DNA from: JBHENN01 sp046262015
GTDB taxonomy: Bacteria; Actinomycetota; CADDZG01; WHSQ01
DNA length: 5,982 nt
Assembly: GCA_046262015.1 (NCBI GenBank)
Contig: JBHENN010000107.1
Coordinates: forward strand, 1 to 5,982
Direction of reading: 5' to 3'
The position numbers and the translations under genes are program-made. The notes beneath the pieces are model-generated. The model worked only from the letters and a program-made list of their open reading frames with translations. It did not search any database and was not told the DNA's origin. Below are positions 5,221 to 5,982 of the stretch, piece after piece (position 1 is the stretch's first letter; each line of letters begins with the position of its first letter).

Positions 5221-5982
5221 ATGGCAGCTCCCGGCAAAGGCCTCGAAGGCGTCGTTGCAGCCGAGACCGCGATCAGCGACATCGACGGTCGCGAAGGGAT
5301 CCTCTCCTACGTCGGATACGACATCCACGACCTTGCTCCCAACGCGACCTTCGAAGAGGTCGTCTATCTCCTGCACCATCTCGAACTGCCGAACTCCGAG
5401 CAGCTCGACGACCTCAAGACCCAGCTCGCTCTCGAGCGGGAGCCGAACGCCTTCGTGATGCGTCTGCTCCCCCACCTCGCGGAGCGCTCCTCGCCCATGT
5501 CGCTGCTACGGACCGCCGTCTCCGCGTCCTCGGCGGACGATCCCGACGGCTGGGACACCTCCGAGGAAGCCAACTATCGCAAGGCGATCCGGCTCGTGGC
5601 GGTCTTTCCCTCTCTCGTCGCGTACTACGACCGGATGCGCAAGGGCCAGGAGGTGATCCCTTCGGACCCAGGCCTCTCGCAGGCCGCCAACTTCCTCTGG
5701 ATGTTGAAGGGAGAGAAAGCCGACGAGGAGTCTGCGCGGATCTTCGACATATGCCTGACCCTGCACGCGGACCACACGATGAACGCCTCGACCTTCGCGG
5801 CACGCGTTTGCGCGGCGACCCTTTCGGACATCCACTCGGCCATGACCGCCGCGATCGCGGCTCTCAAGGGACCACTCCACGGTGGCGCCAACGAGCAGGT
5901 CATGCGGATGATCAAGGAGATCAAGGAGCTCGGCGGCGTGGACAAGGCCCACGAGTACACGGTCACCAAGCTGCGCAACAAA
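5221..5982 (+). CDS. gltA: Citrate synthase, N-terminal two-thirds (cut by window edge)
   Basis: The enzyme condenses oxaloacetate with acetyl-CoA to form citrate, the entry step of the TCA cycle, in the cytoplasm. The visible 254 codons are open to the last base. The sequence closely follows the short citrate synthases of the Bacillus CitZ type (about 370 residues): GLEGVVAAETAISDIDG at the N-terminus, ILSYVGYDI (27-35), EEANYRKAIRL (115-125), LHADHTMNASTFAARV (181-196) and KGPLHGGANEQVM (217-229). His185 matches the oxaloacetate-binding histidine and His220 the catalytic histidine (His229 and His264 in E. coli). The third histidine (GHRVYK motif) and catalytic aspartate lie past the right edge. 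The start at 5221 has GAGG five bases upstream; an ATG at 5210 is in another frame. A methylcitrate synthase role cannot be excluded from this fragment, but the divergent icd-mdh neighbours favour citrate synthase. Confidence 0.94.
   Translation, partial: MAAPGKGLEGVVAAETAISDIDGREGILSYVGYDIHDLAPNATFEEVVYLLHHLELPNSEQLDDLKTQLALEREPNAFVMRLLPHLAERSSPMSLLRTAVSASSADDPDGWDTSEEANYRKAIRLVAVFPSLVAYYDRMRKGQEVIPSDPGLSQAANFLWMLKGEKADEESARIFDICLTLHADHTMNASTFAARVCAATLSDIHSAMTAAIAALKGPLHGGANEQVMRMIKEIKELGGVDKAHEYTVTKLRNK

Overview
The window is GC-rich, tightly packed bacterial chromosome. It holds six complete genes, plus one gene cut at each edge. Protein similarity and gene order point to an actinobacterium or a near relative. 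An ECF sigma factor is paired with an RskA-type anti-sigma factor, an arrangement common in Actinobacteria. The malate dehydrogenase is the lactate-dehydrogenase-like type, and the isocitrate dehydrogenase is the dimeric decarboxylating type. Streptomyces and Mycobacterium usually carry other forms of these two enzymes, so a deep-branching lineage is more likely. The taxonomic placement is inference.

Left part (1-1342, minus strand): an ECF sigma factor gene overlaps by 25 bases the gene for a membrane-spanning zinc-finger anti-sigma factor. After 19 bases comes the beginning of a diacylglycerol kinase-like lipid or sphingosine kinase family gene, which runs off the left edge. This looks like one transcript, in which an envelope signal would release the sigma factor.

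Middle (1343-1987, plus strand): after a 78-base divergent intergenic region comes a small protein with four predicted membrane helices and no recognised family. It converges, after 15 bases, on the next block.

Right part (2003-5982): a TCA-cycle locus. On the minus strand, isocitrate dehydrogenase, malate dehydrogenase and an aminoglycoside-phosphotransferase-fold kinase follow one another with gaps of 16 and 31 bases. Citrate synthase runs divergently on the plus strand from a 123-base shared upstream region and is cut by the right edge. Together these make citrate from oxaloacetate and acetyl-CoA, oxidise isocitrate to 2-oxoglutarate, and regenerate oxaloacetate. The shared upstream region contains a perfect 6-4-6 inverted repeat that could be an operator for both directions.

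I see no RNA gene, CRISPR array, insertion sequence, phage gene or clear intrinsic terminator. Most of the window is ordinary housekeeping and signalling DNA. The points most worth a second look are the TCA dyad, a cysteine pair in the outer domain of the anti-sigma factor, the kinase in the TCA operon, and the unidentified membrane protein beside the sigma gene.
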